NCBI GenBank assembly: GCA_903813345.2
Contig: CAIIXF020000006.1
Span: forward strand, 33,145,524 to 33,209,523
DNA length: 64,000 bases
DNA from: Owenia fusiformis
Taxonomy: Eukaryota > Annelida > Polychaeta > Sabellida > Oweniidae
Direction: 5' to 3'
The notes below the pieces were generated by a model that saw only the letters and a program-made list of their open reading frames with translations, made no database searches and had not been told where the DNA came from. Below are positions 33,015 to 45,224 of the stretch, in pieces (within the stretch, counting starts at the first letter, position 1; each line of letters starts with the position of its first letter). The position numbers were made by a program, and so were the translations under genes.

Positions 33015-35696
33015 GTAAGTTACCTTGGTTATCTTACAATATTGTTTATTGTATATTGTACTGAAAATATTGTTTATAATACACACCAAAAGCTCTGTAT
33101 AGGTTAAGTAGCTCTTCAAATATTCTACATTTATCATATGTATTGTTATACTTCCTTATAATGCAAAATATGCATTGATTGAAGACCTTGTCGGGTCTAC
33201 CTTTGATAAATATTGCATGGTCATATTGCAAATAAATTTTATTGTTACAGTAGTTAAAACATACCAATATCATATATGACCCTCTTCACTGATTTACAAG
33301 TTCAATCTTGAGCCTCCTTTTTGGAACAGTTCTTTGAATTTCCTGTTTGTAGATTTGACACTCTTCACTTCTTATATGTTTGCCCAGAATATCAAATCTT
33401 GTAAGATGGTCATAATTTTATGGTTCTATTATTTAATTATGGTTGATATCAGGCATATTTGTTGGTTACTGATGGGAGGATATATGGGAATTTATTTTGC
33501 TTTGTAACACCCCCCCCCCCCCATTGTTGTAGCCCAAGATAATCATAATTTTTTGTACTTGAAGGAATTGTAATACAAAAGGTTTGTAAAATATGCCTAC
33601 TTAATTTAAAATAATTACTTTTTTCATAAAAATATAATATTTGATTTTCTGAAATACTGGTTGACAGATTTAGATTTCAAAATAGCTTGCATCTTCAAGA
33701 AAAATGTAACTTTTATTATATAAATATTCTGGATTGAATTTTTCCATACATTACAGGCTAATGTCTGGTGAAAATAGGGCCTCGATGGAGAAGGAAACCC
33801 AATACATGTTTTGCTGCTTAATTGAAATGGCTTCCATTGTTCAGAAGAACTCCCAAAAATATTATCCACATTTTTAAGCCTTATATAGCTGAAGCATCTG
33901 GGAAAGACCTCTACTCAAGAAGTTTGATTCCTTGTGTCATCACTGTCAATGACTCATCTAAACAATAACGCAGATGCGAGTAGGTAGTTCCCAGTTTCAC
34001 CATCAGGTGGCTCGTTTGGGTCAGATAGCATGGCGGGTATAGTAGAAAGTTCCCTTTAACTTAAATAACATCTGTTTTAGTGGTTCAATTTTCATATAAC
34101 CCTTATGTATCTAATAGTTATGCAAATCAAAATATGTCCAGTAAATGAAAATGTTATCTGACCAATAAAAGAAAAAATATTTCACTTTTTGTGATTTTGT
34201 AACATGGGCTCTATGGAGAATCAACCCGAACTAGAAGTCACACTTTCAAGATAATTAAATTTTCAAACTTGATAAACAATTTTCGAAACCATATTTGTAG
34301 ATGTACTTTAACATGTAGATTTCAAATATAACATCGCTTTGACTGAATTTCGAATATTTAATGGTGTAAATCAAGATTTTTTCTACTCGCATCTAGTCTA
34401 TTCTGTATTAACTGCTGCTGTTGTTGTTGGACCTGAGGGTGATAAAGATACATGTACAACTATGTATACTGACAACATTTACTCTTATACTTCTATATAA
34501 ACTTGTTAATGCTGGGAAACCTCCATGAAGAGCTCTTATCTGTATTCTGATACCCTTCATATCTCATCTCAAAGTGAGATCTCCTCAATGGAAAAGGGAG
34601 CAGAGTTCTCCTTATCACCTGGCAGGCCTGGGAAATTGAGCCATGTTTTCAAGTTTGTATTGTCTGATAGATGTTGCAAATGTTCTACCTGACTGTACAT
34701 CAAAACAGTTGTGTGAGTCTTCACACATGAGGTAAAGCGAGGTGTTAACTCTCAGTTTTCTTTTCTAGAATGTTCCCTTATGTTTTGTTCTTATTATGGA
34801 GAAAGATGTTCAATTTACTACATGCCATGGAAAACCTCCCTCAAATACAATGTAAAATTCTGATCATGTATCAATCAGATTGTGAATTTGGAAATTCTAA
34901 TTTGGATTTCAATAATCATACCAATGTTTTTTCAACCCTGGTTCGCCCTATTCAAATTGTGTGCTTGATAACATGTTACTTGCAGAACCAACCATCATGG
35001 TCTGGGAATAAAACTTGAATGGATAAGTCAGGGAATGGGTCAGGATATCACGGGGTGGGATTGTCTAATTTTGGGAAGATCCCAGTGTCCTTCTTATCTA
35101 TTACCTATAGAGAAAACGAAAAAGAAATCCATGTAATGACTTATACATATCTTAAAGTGGTGTTAATGCATGTACATGTACTTGCTAGCTACCTCAGCTA
35201 TTTTGATTTGTGTCGCATTTTCTCATATTGAAATACTAGAAATTGTTCATGAAATTTCACCTTCATTTGACTCACACTATTGCTTGGCGGAGATGCTTCT
35301 GATGAGCAATGGTGTAAAACAGCAGTTTAAGAAGTTGGTTTATGAGAAATTCCTGTATAATGAGCTCTGCTTTTACCTGGCTGGATGTGGTTTGAGATTC
35401 CTGTGTTAACTCTTAACATTTGCTCTATCTTGCCTCTGTGGGTTGCTACAGCCTCAGTTTATCTTAAGAATTTATATTTTATCTTGGAGGAAAATATTTG
35501 TGCAACATAGAGAGTTTTAATGGGAGAAAATCCATATCTCCATAGATAATTTCTTCAAGTGAAACACATCAAGTAATCCAGGTGGTTATAAGTAAATAAT
35601 CTTCATACATTTACATAAACTTCCCAATTAATGAATCTTTTTTAAGAAACTGTAGAATGTGTGAACTCACATACAAGGTTCTCATTAAATATATTG

Positions 35697-35912
35697 TGTG
35701 ATCACTAATATTGAGTATATTGAATGACCTCTATGTTTTGTTATCTCACATCTTGAATGATATTTATGTTATGTACTCTTTATATTGAGTGAACTATGTA
35801 CAATATGATCTCAAATATTAAGTGATCTAAACATTGAGTGATCTCTGTATTATGTGATCTCTATATGAGTGATCTTTATATTGTGGGATCATCATAATGA
35901 GTGATCTGATAC
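35697..35912. repeat. Degenerate short repeat of ATTGAGTGATCT
   Basis: About ten imperfect occurrences of a motif like (AT)TGAGTGATCTCTAT over about 215 bases, with variable spacing. It looks like an old, decayed minisatellite. Confidence 0.55.
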
Positions 35913-35943
35913 ATGAAGTTTATGTTGTTTCACTGAAATGATT

Positions 35944-35975
35944 CCCCCCTTGACTGAAAGCTAGCTACGCCCCTG
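35944..35975. mobile_element. Terminal fragment of a hAT-like element
   Basis: CCCCCTTGACTGAAAGCTAGCTACGCCCCTG resembles the usual right terminus of many animal hAT elements (GCTAGCTACGCCCCTG). No matching left end was found nearby. Confidence 0.4.
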
Positions 35976-36801
35976 TTCATACAGTGATCAATTTTAGGCA
36001 TTTATTCTGGGAATATTTAATCACACAAGAACGTAATCTATTGAGATATTTAGATGAATTTTCACTCTGGTGACATGAATCTTGTCATTTAAATTCCTGA
36101 TCAAATGTACTTTAAATCATGACATTTTATCATGTCTTAAAGAAAGATAACTTTTTCATTTTATCATGTCTCAAACTGAGATTACTTTTCCACTGTACAT
36201 ATACATGTAGATACAAGACCACCCCATGAAGTCGTTTTCTATTATGAGCTTATGTACAATTATATATGTTATATATCCATCAATTACCATCACATTTCTG
36301 AACAGCATGTAAGGTTACCATGCATACCAGCCTCTTGCCATTTCATTATTCATAACTTGGGGATGAAAATAGAAAAATATCAACATGTTTATTTAGTAAC
36401 ATATAACAACTTGATGAGCAACCCTCACATACAGTAAGAAATCGTAACGGAATTACAAGTGGGACTCATTTTCTCCAAATTTCATCTAATCGTGACTTAC
36501 AATAAGAGAAATTGTGGAAGGAAGCGAATTCCGGAATATAAAGCTATATGTAGCAGTTGTTTTGTGTTTCTTAAGACCTTCAGTGCTGACATAATAGGTT
36601 CAGGTAAAATATCACCTCTCAACTCAACTCTGTTGTGATAACAGATTTAGAAAAAGTAGATAAGTATAGAAGATAATACAAAGTTGGGATCACCAAGTCA
36701 ACCAGAGAGGGTTTAATAATCATCTGGTGTTAATAAGCTGAGATCTGTGAATTGGTTATCTCATACAGCTGCCTTGCAAGCAGGCCTCTCAGTTACTCAC
36801 T

Positions 36802-39757
36802 ATGTGTAGTAGCATCTTACCACGGATATATTTAGATCCAATAGATGAGACATCAGAGGAAGAGAGTTTGGAGAGTGACTCAGACCACTCAGATACTTTA
36901 AATCAGAACTTGCACTCAGAGCAAGAACAATTTGAGATCATAACTAATGGTGATAATCTAGGTGCTGGCAGAAGACGACGCTCATCATCTTTTAATAATA
37001 TAGATATGGAAAATCTAACCGAATCAGGACATAGTGAAAATGTGAAAAGTAATAATCAGAATTCTGATACACAGGATGACACGGGTGATTTGTTGAATGG
37101 CATTGTCAATGCAGCAATGGAAGCTATAGATAAAGAGGATATTAAAGCAGAGAATAAAAATATGGCTGATACTGAAATGCGACCTGATGAGGACATGCCC
37201 CCTCCACCACCAGAACAGAATTTACCAGATTTGCCACTGGAGGAAATACCCCCAGCAGTCCCTGAAGAGATTTTGTCACCAGTTTCGCCAAATGAGGACA
37301 TTCAACCAATTGAATTACAAGATGAGGAGCTCCCCCCTCCCCCTACCCCGATAAAAGATATCTCTTCTCCTTTTAGCCAGACAGAGGATACGCCCCAACC
37401 TTTAGAAGAAGAGCTACCACCCCCCTACTGCGATGATCTAGCTTCTCCCACAGCAAAACAGGATGACCCTCCTCCATTTGATGAAAATGTAGCACTCCCT
37501 AACACAAACAAGGAAACAGAAGCAGAAGCGGAAACATCTTTACTGTCTGATATTGTGAGCACAGCACTTGATGTCCTAGATAAGCAGGATGACATTGCTT
37601 TGGCAGAAGCAGCCTTACCAGTTGATATACCAAAAACACCAGATGAAGTGCCAGAAACACCAGTGAATGTTCCAGAAACACCAGCTGAAGTGCCAGAAAC
37701 ACCAGTTGATGTACCAGAAACACCAGATGAAGTGTCAGAAAGACCAGATGAAGTGATAGAAACACCAGTTGATGTACCAGAAACACCAAATGAAGTGCCA
37801 GAAACACCAGTTGATGTACCAGAAACACCAGATGAAGTGATAGAAACACCAGTTGAAGTGATAGAAACCCCAGTTGATGTACCAGAAACATCAGCTGAAT
37901 TGCCAGAAACACCAGTTGATGTACCAGAAACACCAGCTGAAGTGCCAGAAACACCAGTTGATGTACCAGAAACAACAGGTGAAGTGCCAGAAACACCAGT
38001 TGATGTACCAGAAACAACAGATGACGTGCCAGAAACACCAGCTGAAGTGATAGAAACACCAGTTGATGTACCAGAAACACCAGCTGAAGTACCAGAAACA
38101 CCAGTTGATGTACCACGATCACCAGATGAAGGGCCAGAAACACCAGCTGAAGTGATAAAAACACCGGTTGATGTACCACAAACACCAGATGAAGTGCCAG
38201 AAACACCAGCTGAAGTGATAGAAACACCAGTTGATATATTAGAAACATCAGCTGAAGTGCCAGAAACACCAGTTGTTATGTCAGAAACACCAGCTGAAGT
38301 GATAAAAACACCAGTTGATGTATCAAAAACACCAGATGAAGTGCCAGTAACACTAGTTGAGGTGCCAGAAACACCAACTGATACATTCAAAGAGAATCCT
38401 GAAACACCATATGTAAAAATTGAAACCCATGTTGATTCTCCAAGGGAGGGTGACATTTTTGAAAAATCATCAGAAATCCTTGATAAACCTGAAGGAAATG
38501 TCACCTTGAGAAGCCCCAGCATGAGAATGCAGCCACGCCCTCTCTCTGATGTTTTTGAAGCACCTCCACCATCAAAGATAATTGCCCAACCAAAAAAAGT
38601 GAATGAACCTATCTCTAAACCAGACACTCTTAATGTAAATTCCAATGCTGATGAGTCAGGGATAGAACTGCATAGCCCTGTATCTGTAAAGGTCAAGCAG
38701 TATGGGGAAAGCGAGGCAGTAAACAACCAGCCTTCTAATCTCAATAGCACAGCTAAGTTAGGAATATCTCAATCAGAGCAGCTATTTTCAGGCAATACAC
38801 CAAGTATTTCTTCTACAAGCACAATGTCAGGAAATTTGACAAAAACAGTTATTAGTCAATCTTCATCAAGGAGAGTTTCATCCACATCTTCGTCAACTGT
38901 TATTGGAAGTGATGGAGTCATGGAAACAAAAGTCCAAGAATCAAAATTGGAGAAAAAAGCAGCAAGTGAATCTGAAACTAAGTCTAGTGGAGGTATTAGT
39001 TTAACATCAAAAACCTCATCCAGTTCTGAAAAACAGTCAGATTCAGAGTGTGTCAAAGATGGACAGGGACGTGTTATTTCTAGTTCAAAGTCAGAGTCAT
39101 TTGTAAAGTCAGGGGGTCCTACGGAGATCCCAATAATCAAATCAGATCCCCAAGCAGCAGCAGTGCAGTTGTCTAGTGCAAAGTCTACTGAACAGTCAGA
39201 CATTAATCTCCACAGTGCCCCAGGTCATAGCCCTACAACTCTTACCACCGTCACACCACACAGTGTCACATCACAAGCTGTCACACCACAGAGTGTCATG
39301 GCACAAGCTGTCACACCACAGAGTGTCCCATCACAAGCTGTCACACCCCAGAGTATCACGGCACAAGCTGTCACATCACAAGCTGTCACATCACAGAATG
39401 TCACATCACTTAGTCTGACATCACAGAATGCTACTTCAGAAAAGAATCTTGTTTCACAAAATATCACACCACAAAGTGTAACTAGTCAAAATGTTGCAGT
39501 TGAAAGTAATGTCACTCAACAGAACATTATCTCCCCAAATGTCACATCACAGAATGTCACATCACAGAATGTCACGTTACAAAATGGGACAGAGACAAAC
39601 TATGAAAATAAGCAAAATGCTGCTGCAATGCAAAATGTGGCTATTACTTCTCAAAATATTTCGACTAAAGAAGATAAGAATACATTGAACATTGAGAAAA
39701 GGGATGCTTTTAATGCAGAAGTTGACTCATCTAAGATTTTACCAGATGATCTGTCAA
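36802..39757 (+). CDS. Large alternative first exon (985 codons): acidic N-terminus, VPETPxx heptads, SQ-VT repeats
   Basis: ATG at 36802 (ctcactATGT), open for 2956 bases to donor CTGTCAA|GTGAGT at 39758. Phase 1 out matches 47119 (A+CT = Thr, then EDKVEED). It cannot be an ordinary internal exon after 25300: the nearest acceptor, AG at 36774-36775, would read into a stop in incoming phase 1. Layout: MCSSILPRIYLDPIDETSEE and an acidic Ser/Asp stretch (1-40); RRRRSSSF (about 56); Pro-rich runs (PPPPPEQ about 134, PPPPTP about 178, and PPPY, a WW-binding PPxY motif, about 207); 36 tandem heptads of consensus V-[PI]-E-T-P-x-[DE] (nt 37627-38382); a Ser/Thr-rich region; then SQAVTPQSVT and SQNVT repeats (nt about 39250-39590). 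No folded domain recognised; probably disordered. Spliced to the shared exons it gives a 1731-residue protein without LIM domain. The minus-strand 441-codon ORF is a by-product of the 21-base periodicity. Confidence 0.8.
37627..38382 (+). repeat. 36 tandem 21-bp coding repeats (VPETPxx heptads)
   Basis: 36 consecutive units of 7 codons, 756 bases with no length change. Consensus V-P-E-T-P-[VAD]-[DE]; units tend to alternate VPETPVD with VPETPAE/DE, so the DNA also shows a 42-base higher-order period. Degenerate variants (VSERPDE, VPRSPDE, ILETSAE, VPVTLVE) are mostly in the second half. Strict maintenance of the frame supports coding selection. T-P in each unit could be a proline-directed kinase site. 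Confidence 0.95.
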
Positions 39758-40938
39758 GTGAGTATCTTTTTTAAAGTTCATAATTTATAGAATTTCGCAG
39801 TTGAGGTTGCTTGTATAGGTACACAGAACTGTAAATTGTGATATATTTAGAATTGATTCATGCCTGTGTATGACGTACCTTAGTTTGAGATAGAGAGTCT
39901 AAGATAACATCAGGTTTCACCAGATGTTATGTTGTCTGTTTAGAAAGAGATAAGGTGAAGTGAGGAACACCATGGCCTGATTTAACTCAGGGAAAATGCC
40001 AGGCTCTATACTTCTTCCAGTGTATTCTATCTGGAAAACATTAGAAACAGCTAAAACTTCATCTTTAAGTTAGAGAAAGTTAAGTGTAATATGCCTAAAT
40101 TGCTAAAGCAACATCTATATCTTTTCAAGAAGTTTTATATTTCTCATACATTATGATTAATGCCCCCCCCCCCCAAAAAAAAAAATTGAAAAGTTAGTTC
40201 CAAGACTAGAACAAAAGTATATGGGTAAAGAAGCATTTACCCCTTCAGTCATCAAAAATATTGACCATTGTAGTTAAATGGCATTTATTGATGTTTTGAA
40301 TGGATCCCTTAATGCTGAAAGGATACTGGTCTAGACACAGTAATAGAAGATTGCTTCAGAAGCCACAGGAATAGAATCTTGATTTACACATACCACCTGG
40401 CTTATTTCTTAGAAGTTACTTTCTCATTTTGTATGTTTTGTCCTGCTATAATGTGCACCTTTGACTACATACTAGATTGCATAATTTTCCTGTTATAATG
40501 TGCTCATCCATCTCACTATATTTGTAATTATTGTGTAGTTTTGATTTTCTGAGGATTATTTAGGAATCACTGCTTCTCTCAGTACATGGCTATTAAGAAC
40601 ATGGAGAAATGACCAAATATTGAAGAATTATGAGAAAACAATCAATCTTTAAAAATGAAGTAAGTGATAATAGAGAACCTTGTTGCATAGCTAGATCTTT
40701 TAAGCTCCCGTCTGCCACTTCATTTGAAGAAATGTGTTTTTGTATCGTTTTCTGATTTAAACATCAGAAATCTAGAATGGCCACCCAATGTTCTAATGTT
40801 GGAATTTGCATTAATAATTTGAGATCCCTTCAAAGTATATATGGCTATATTATACTCCAATGGCGTCAAATTTCAATAATTTGAGATATTTTTAAAGCAT
40901 GGCTATGTTATAATTTGCTATGCTATAATTTGTTAATT

Positions 40939-41333
40939 ATCCCATCGAACGAAATCGAACGAAGTTCGGAGGGATATAGGGAACGCCTCCGTCCGTCCGT
41001 CCGTACGTACGTACGTCCGTCCGTCCGTCCGTCCGTCCGTCCGTCCGGGCAATAACTCAAATACCCTGGCCCGATTTTATTCATATTTTGTACACATATA
41101 CCCCATGGGGGTAGAAGTTCTGCTCGAAAGCCAATTTTCAAAATGGCCGCTCATTTAAAAATTTTAACGTATTTTACTATAACTCGAAAAGTAGTAGAGC
41201 GATTTTGTTCATATTTGGTATGTGAATATTATAAGCATGGCACACTGTCTAATGACACTTTTGGTAGAAGGTGCCCCTTTTGAAAAATGTTCGATGGGAT
41301 TCGCTACGCTTTGGCGTTGCCGTTGTTCTGGTT
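40939..41333. repeat. Dispersed repeat, TCCG-microsatellite family, young copy
   Basis: Starts ATCCCATCGAACGAA, then GGGATATAGGGAACGCC, a (TCCG/TACG)n tract, GGGCAATAACTCAAATACC, CAAAATGGCCGCTCATTTAA, and ends TTCGATGGGATTCGCTACGC TTTGGCGTTGCCGTTGTTCTGGTT. A second young copy is at 56153-56724; diverged copies lie at 56908-57633 and 58804-59361. Termini are partly inverted (CCCATCGAACGAA / TTCGATGGG). Family not identified. Confidence 0.8.
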
Positions 41334-43149
41334 GGGATTTGCTATTAGAGTTTCCATTTTCTAGTTGAATAGCTTGCTTCAGACATTATCCTTTGGTGCC
41401 ACTTTTAACCCCATGTTGTTTACCATTCAACATTCTCTCAAGATAAACACATACTATCAACAACATTTTTAGAATTTTAGACTCTGAAATTGCCAAAGCC
41501 TTTCACATATTGAAAGATATATCTATTTAACATGTAATATTCCAAGTTTGCTAAGATTTCAGACACCAGAGAAAGTTGCTAGTTGCTTTCAAAAAGCTGC
41601 ACCGGGGTTATGCAAAAGTTAGAATATAAAAACATTGCAAAAAACTGTGCTAAAATTCAAGGAGTTCTAGCAAATACACATCTTGATTCACAAGGTCTCA
41701 GTTACTCCAACTTTACCTTGATATTTTTAGTACAATTTCATTGGGTGAGCAAACAAACAAAATGCTAATAATACTCTCAATTTCACTGAGTCCTTTATGA
41801 TTAAACTAGGAAAACATCAATTCAATAGCTTCTTGTGATAGAAACCTCATTAGGGATTTGATAGAAACTTTATTAGGGATTACTCCACAGAGGGCCCTAG
41901 TGAAAAGGTAGAAGGCGCTAGTGAAAAAGTAGAAGACAAAAAATCTAAATTTAAAATTGTGATGATGGTTGATTGAAATCAAGATTTATCAGTGCAATCA
42001 CCAGTGAAAATGTACAGATTTTATATACTTTATTTTGTTTATCTTGTGGGTATATAATTTTACAAAAAGTATGACGAAATGATTCGGTTCACTTCAAATA
42101 TTTGACTTTTTGGTGATGGTGGTCTTGAGTTTGAAATCTATTGAAAATTGTTTAAAATTCAGAAAGATGGTAGAAAAAGTGGGCATATCTTTTTTTCAAT
42201 GTGTGATCTATGCAAGTTTTCTTTTGATTTGAAAGGGGACATAAAGGTATCCTGTGGTATATGGGGTTATATATTTCTTTTATTGACAATTGTATCAAAA
42301 CATGACATATTAGTCTAGGGTTATGTACCAAAAATCCTTGTTTTTTCATAATCAATCCAAAGATTTCAATGTTTTCCCATTGGATTGCATTAGAGCATTT
42401 GTCTGTGGAATTGTCCCTTAAGGGCCATTAAATTATCATTTATAAGTGTGAATGCTAGTGAAACAAATATTTGGACACTTTTAATTGGTTCTTGGAACAT
42501 CTTCCCAGATGACACACCACACAGTAAGAGGACAGAAAAATAAATATGCATCCAAGGTGTGTTTATAGCCACCTTGGAAGTCAACAATAACAAATACACA
42601 CTAGGTTAAGGGTAACAAGGCATTAACATGCAAAATGTCACCACCTATCATTTGTTACAGATGCTATTTCATATTCAGATTGTTAAGCCTTTAAACAAGT
42701 TCCATGCTCCCTAAATTGAAAGATACATTATTTCATTTTCACGAGAAGGAAAGTTTTAATCAATTTATTTCAAAAAGGTAGATTTGAGTGATGCAACTGT
42801 GAAATTTAGATAAATATGAACTACAAAACTGGCGTAAGATGCTGTAAGTTGCGCTGTTTTGCAAAAGTTGCACCTGGCAATGAAATTTGTGGGAAGTTGT
42901 TGCGCGTGCAGCCATACAACTTTGAATGGTATCTGAGATATTTCCAAGGCTGATACCTTTTGATAAGGTCAAAATTTGCTTTTAAAATTGTAATGTATAT
43001 GATTGTACTGTAAGTAATTATCAAATGTTGATGATGGGCATCTGAAAACTGGTCATCATTCTATTAAATGACAGTTTTATTATTGCCTGATATTAGTAAT
43101 GTCATGAGAAGCCATGACCTTCATATAGTTAAATCAATAACTGACCATG

Positions 43150-44941
43150 GCCAAACTGCCCTAATTCAGGTCACCATACTAGTCAATGGGCAAAAGGGCA
43201 AACGCCTGACTTTTTATCTCGAGTTATGGATTTATGTGGCCTCACTGGCCTATCTGAGGTTCTAAAGCTATGTCTAAGCTACATTTTGACACTAAACTCA
43301 ATAGGGGCCAACCATCTACTTTTTGAAATAATTGGTCAATTGTGACACTACCCCCTCTCTCTGCCGACACAAATTGAAATTCACAAAAATGAAGGCAAAA
43401 TTAATACGCCAGTTGACTCGAAAATTTCCTTCAGATAACCCAAATAAACGCATTTTCAGAAGAAATGGCATGTTGTCATTGCAAAAAGATGACAACTGTG
43501 CCTACATACTAGATTACTGACTCGGCATGATCACAATTGTGTTGGGACTACATTTATTTTTGAATACTACTTTTTTCTATTCAGCGGAAGTGACGTATTA
43601 GGGCATTTGGGCCTAATAGCAACATGGTTGGGTGATTTCTGGCTTGAAATTGCGTTTTTCCAATTTACTAGAGTTTTTCAGGTACTTTTGTGCAATTCAA
43701 GAATATTCTGACAGCAATTATGAAAAATATGGCTACTTTATTACCCCTGGGGTCATTTTCCCAAGAACCCAATGGTTTTCCTTTAAATTTGACTAGTTTT
43801 CCATTTACATCATGAAATCTACTACCTGATGGTGACATTTTACAATGTTGTGTCAAGAAATTGAGTATTTAATTGCATATTGCGATTCTTAGCCAAAATC
43901 ACTGAACCGTGAACCAGGAAAATTGGGCAAATTTGGCCTACTTAGGCAAAATTTTACTAAAATTATCATTCTTTTGATATTTTATTCCATTCAACAACCT
44001 CCTGATTTGAAAAATGATGACAAATTTGATCAGATTTGACTCTGGCCTGGAGAATTGGGACTTTTGAGATAGTTTTAGCTCGAATTTGGTCATTCAGAGT
44101 GGACAAATACATCAAAAATTGACACTTAACTGACCAATCTCTGACCGTACCCCTGATATGTACCTTCATTCTTTACTAAAAACCATAAGATGGAAAATTC
44201 AATCTTTATTATGAACAGCAACTCATTGGCTTGCCCATTTACGACAACATATGACATCTTGGGGTCATACAGGACGAAATTGTGGCCAAATATCGTCAAA
44301 ATCAGTGGTTTTTAGGGTTAAAAGCGAAAACTGCTTATTCAGCAAAAACTTTAAATTTGTTCAAGAAAATTCCCCTTTTTGCCCCGTCCAGAATATGTTT
44401 CATACTAATAAACTTCAATTCTTGGCGATTCTGAGTAGTTTTAAAAAAATTTTGGTCACTCTCACATGTGACTAATAGGCCAAACTGCCCTAATTCAGGT
44501 CACCATACTAGTCAATGGGCAAAAGGGCAAACGCCTGACTTTTTATCTCGAGTTATGGATTTATGTGGCCTCACTGGCCTATCTGAGGTTCTAAAGCTAT
44601 GTCTAAGCTACATTTTGACACTAAACTCAATAGGGGCCAACCATCTACTTTTTGAAATAATTGGTCAATTGTGACACTACCCCCTCTCTCTGCCGACACA
44701 AATTGAAATTCACAAAAATGAAGGCAAAATTTATACGCCAGTTGACTCGAAAATTTCCTTCAGATAACCCAAATAAACGCATTTTCAGAAGAAATGGCAT
44801 GTTGTCATTGCAAAAAGATGACAACTGTGCCTACATACTAGATTACTGACTCGGCATGATCACAATTGTGTTGGGACTACATTTATTTTTGAATACTACT
44901 TTTTTCTATTCAGCGGAAGTGACGTATTAGGGCATTTGGGC
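43150..44941. mobile_element. LTR-like element: two 463-bp direct repeats around an 866-bp non-coding core
   Basis: 43150-43612 and 44479-44941 are the same length and nearly identical (I see one difference, TTAATACGCC vs TTTATACGCC). CCATG occurs immediately outside both ends (43145-43149, 44942-44946), a plausible 5-bp target duplication. Each long repeat is bounded by its own inverted ends (GCCAAACTGCCCTAAT / ATTAGGGCATTTGGGC). The core has no gag or pol frame and no clear polypurine tract. A non-autonomous LTR retrotransposon (TRIM-like) fits best; a composite of two MITEs is less likely because the inner flanks do not duplicate. A 62-codon ORF repeats in both long repeats and is not thought to be coding. 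Confidence 0.65.
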
Positions 44942-45063
44942 CCATGAGTAACAGCCTTGATTCATCAAGGACTGAAGGAATACATTGGTTTAAAAGTACT
45001 AGTATATGTATGAATTGTAGTATCATCCTTCTTCAAAGGACTCCATTCATGCTTAATTCATAT

Positions 45064-45222
45064 AATATGAGGTTATATAATGGTTCATTCTGTATATCGT
45101 GTTTATACTCAAGTGAGTATATGATATATTCACAAGTGAGCGTAGCGAACGAGTGAATATATTATATCTCACGAGAGTATAAAATGCACGATATACAGAA
45201 TGAATCATTATATAATCTTATT
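45064..45222. repeat. Long hairpin with 70-bp arms
   Basis: 45064-45133 and 45153-45222 are near-complementary (GTTATATAATGGTTCATTCTGTATATCGTG / CACGATATACAGAATGAATCATTATATAATC in two blocks, plus GTGAATATATTATATCTCAC). The loop contains GAGCGTAGCGAACGA. It abuts the inverted-repeat element at 45225. Confidence 0.75.
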
Positions 45223-45224
45223 AT

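Noticed and set aside
34770-35409. Three overlapping ORFs of 70-82 codons
   Set aside because: No phase-compatible strong donor and no protein features; likely chance.
37425-38750. Minus-strand ORF of 441 codons (and another of 256)
   Set aside because: Shadow of the in-frame 21-base heptad repeat on the plus strand; composition is only Val/Ser/Gly/Thr or Leu/Val/Phe.
43332-44849. Same 62-codon ORF twice (43332-43520, 44661-44849)
   Set aside because: Identity only reflects the duplicated long terminal repeats; no conserved domain seen.
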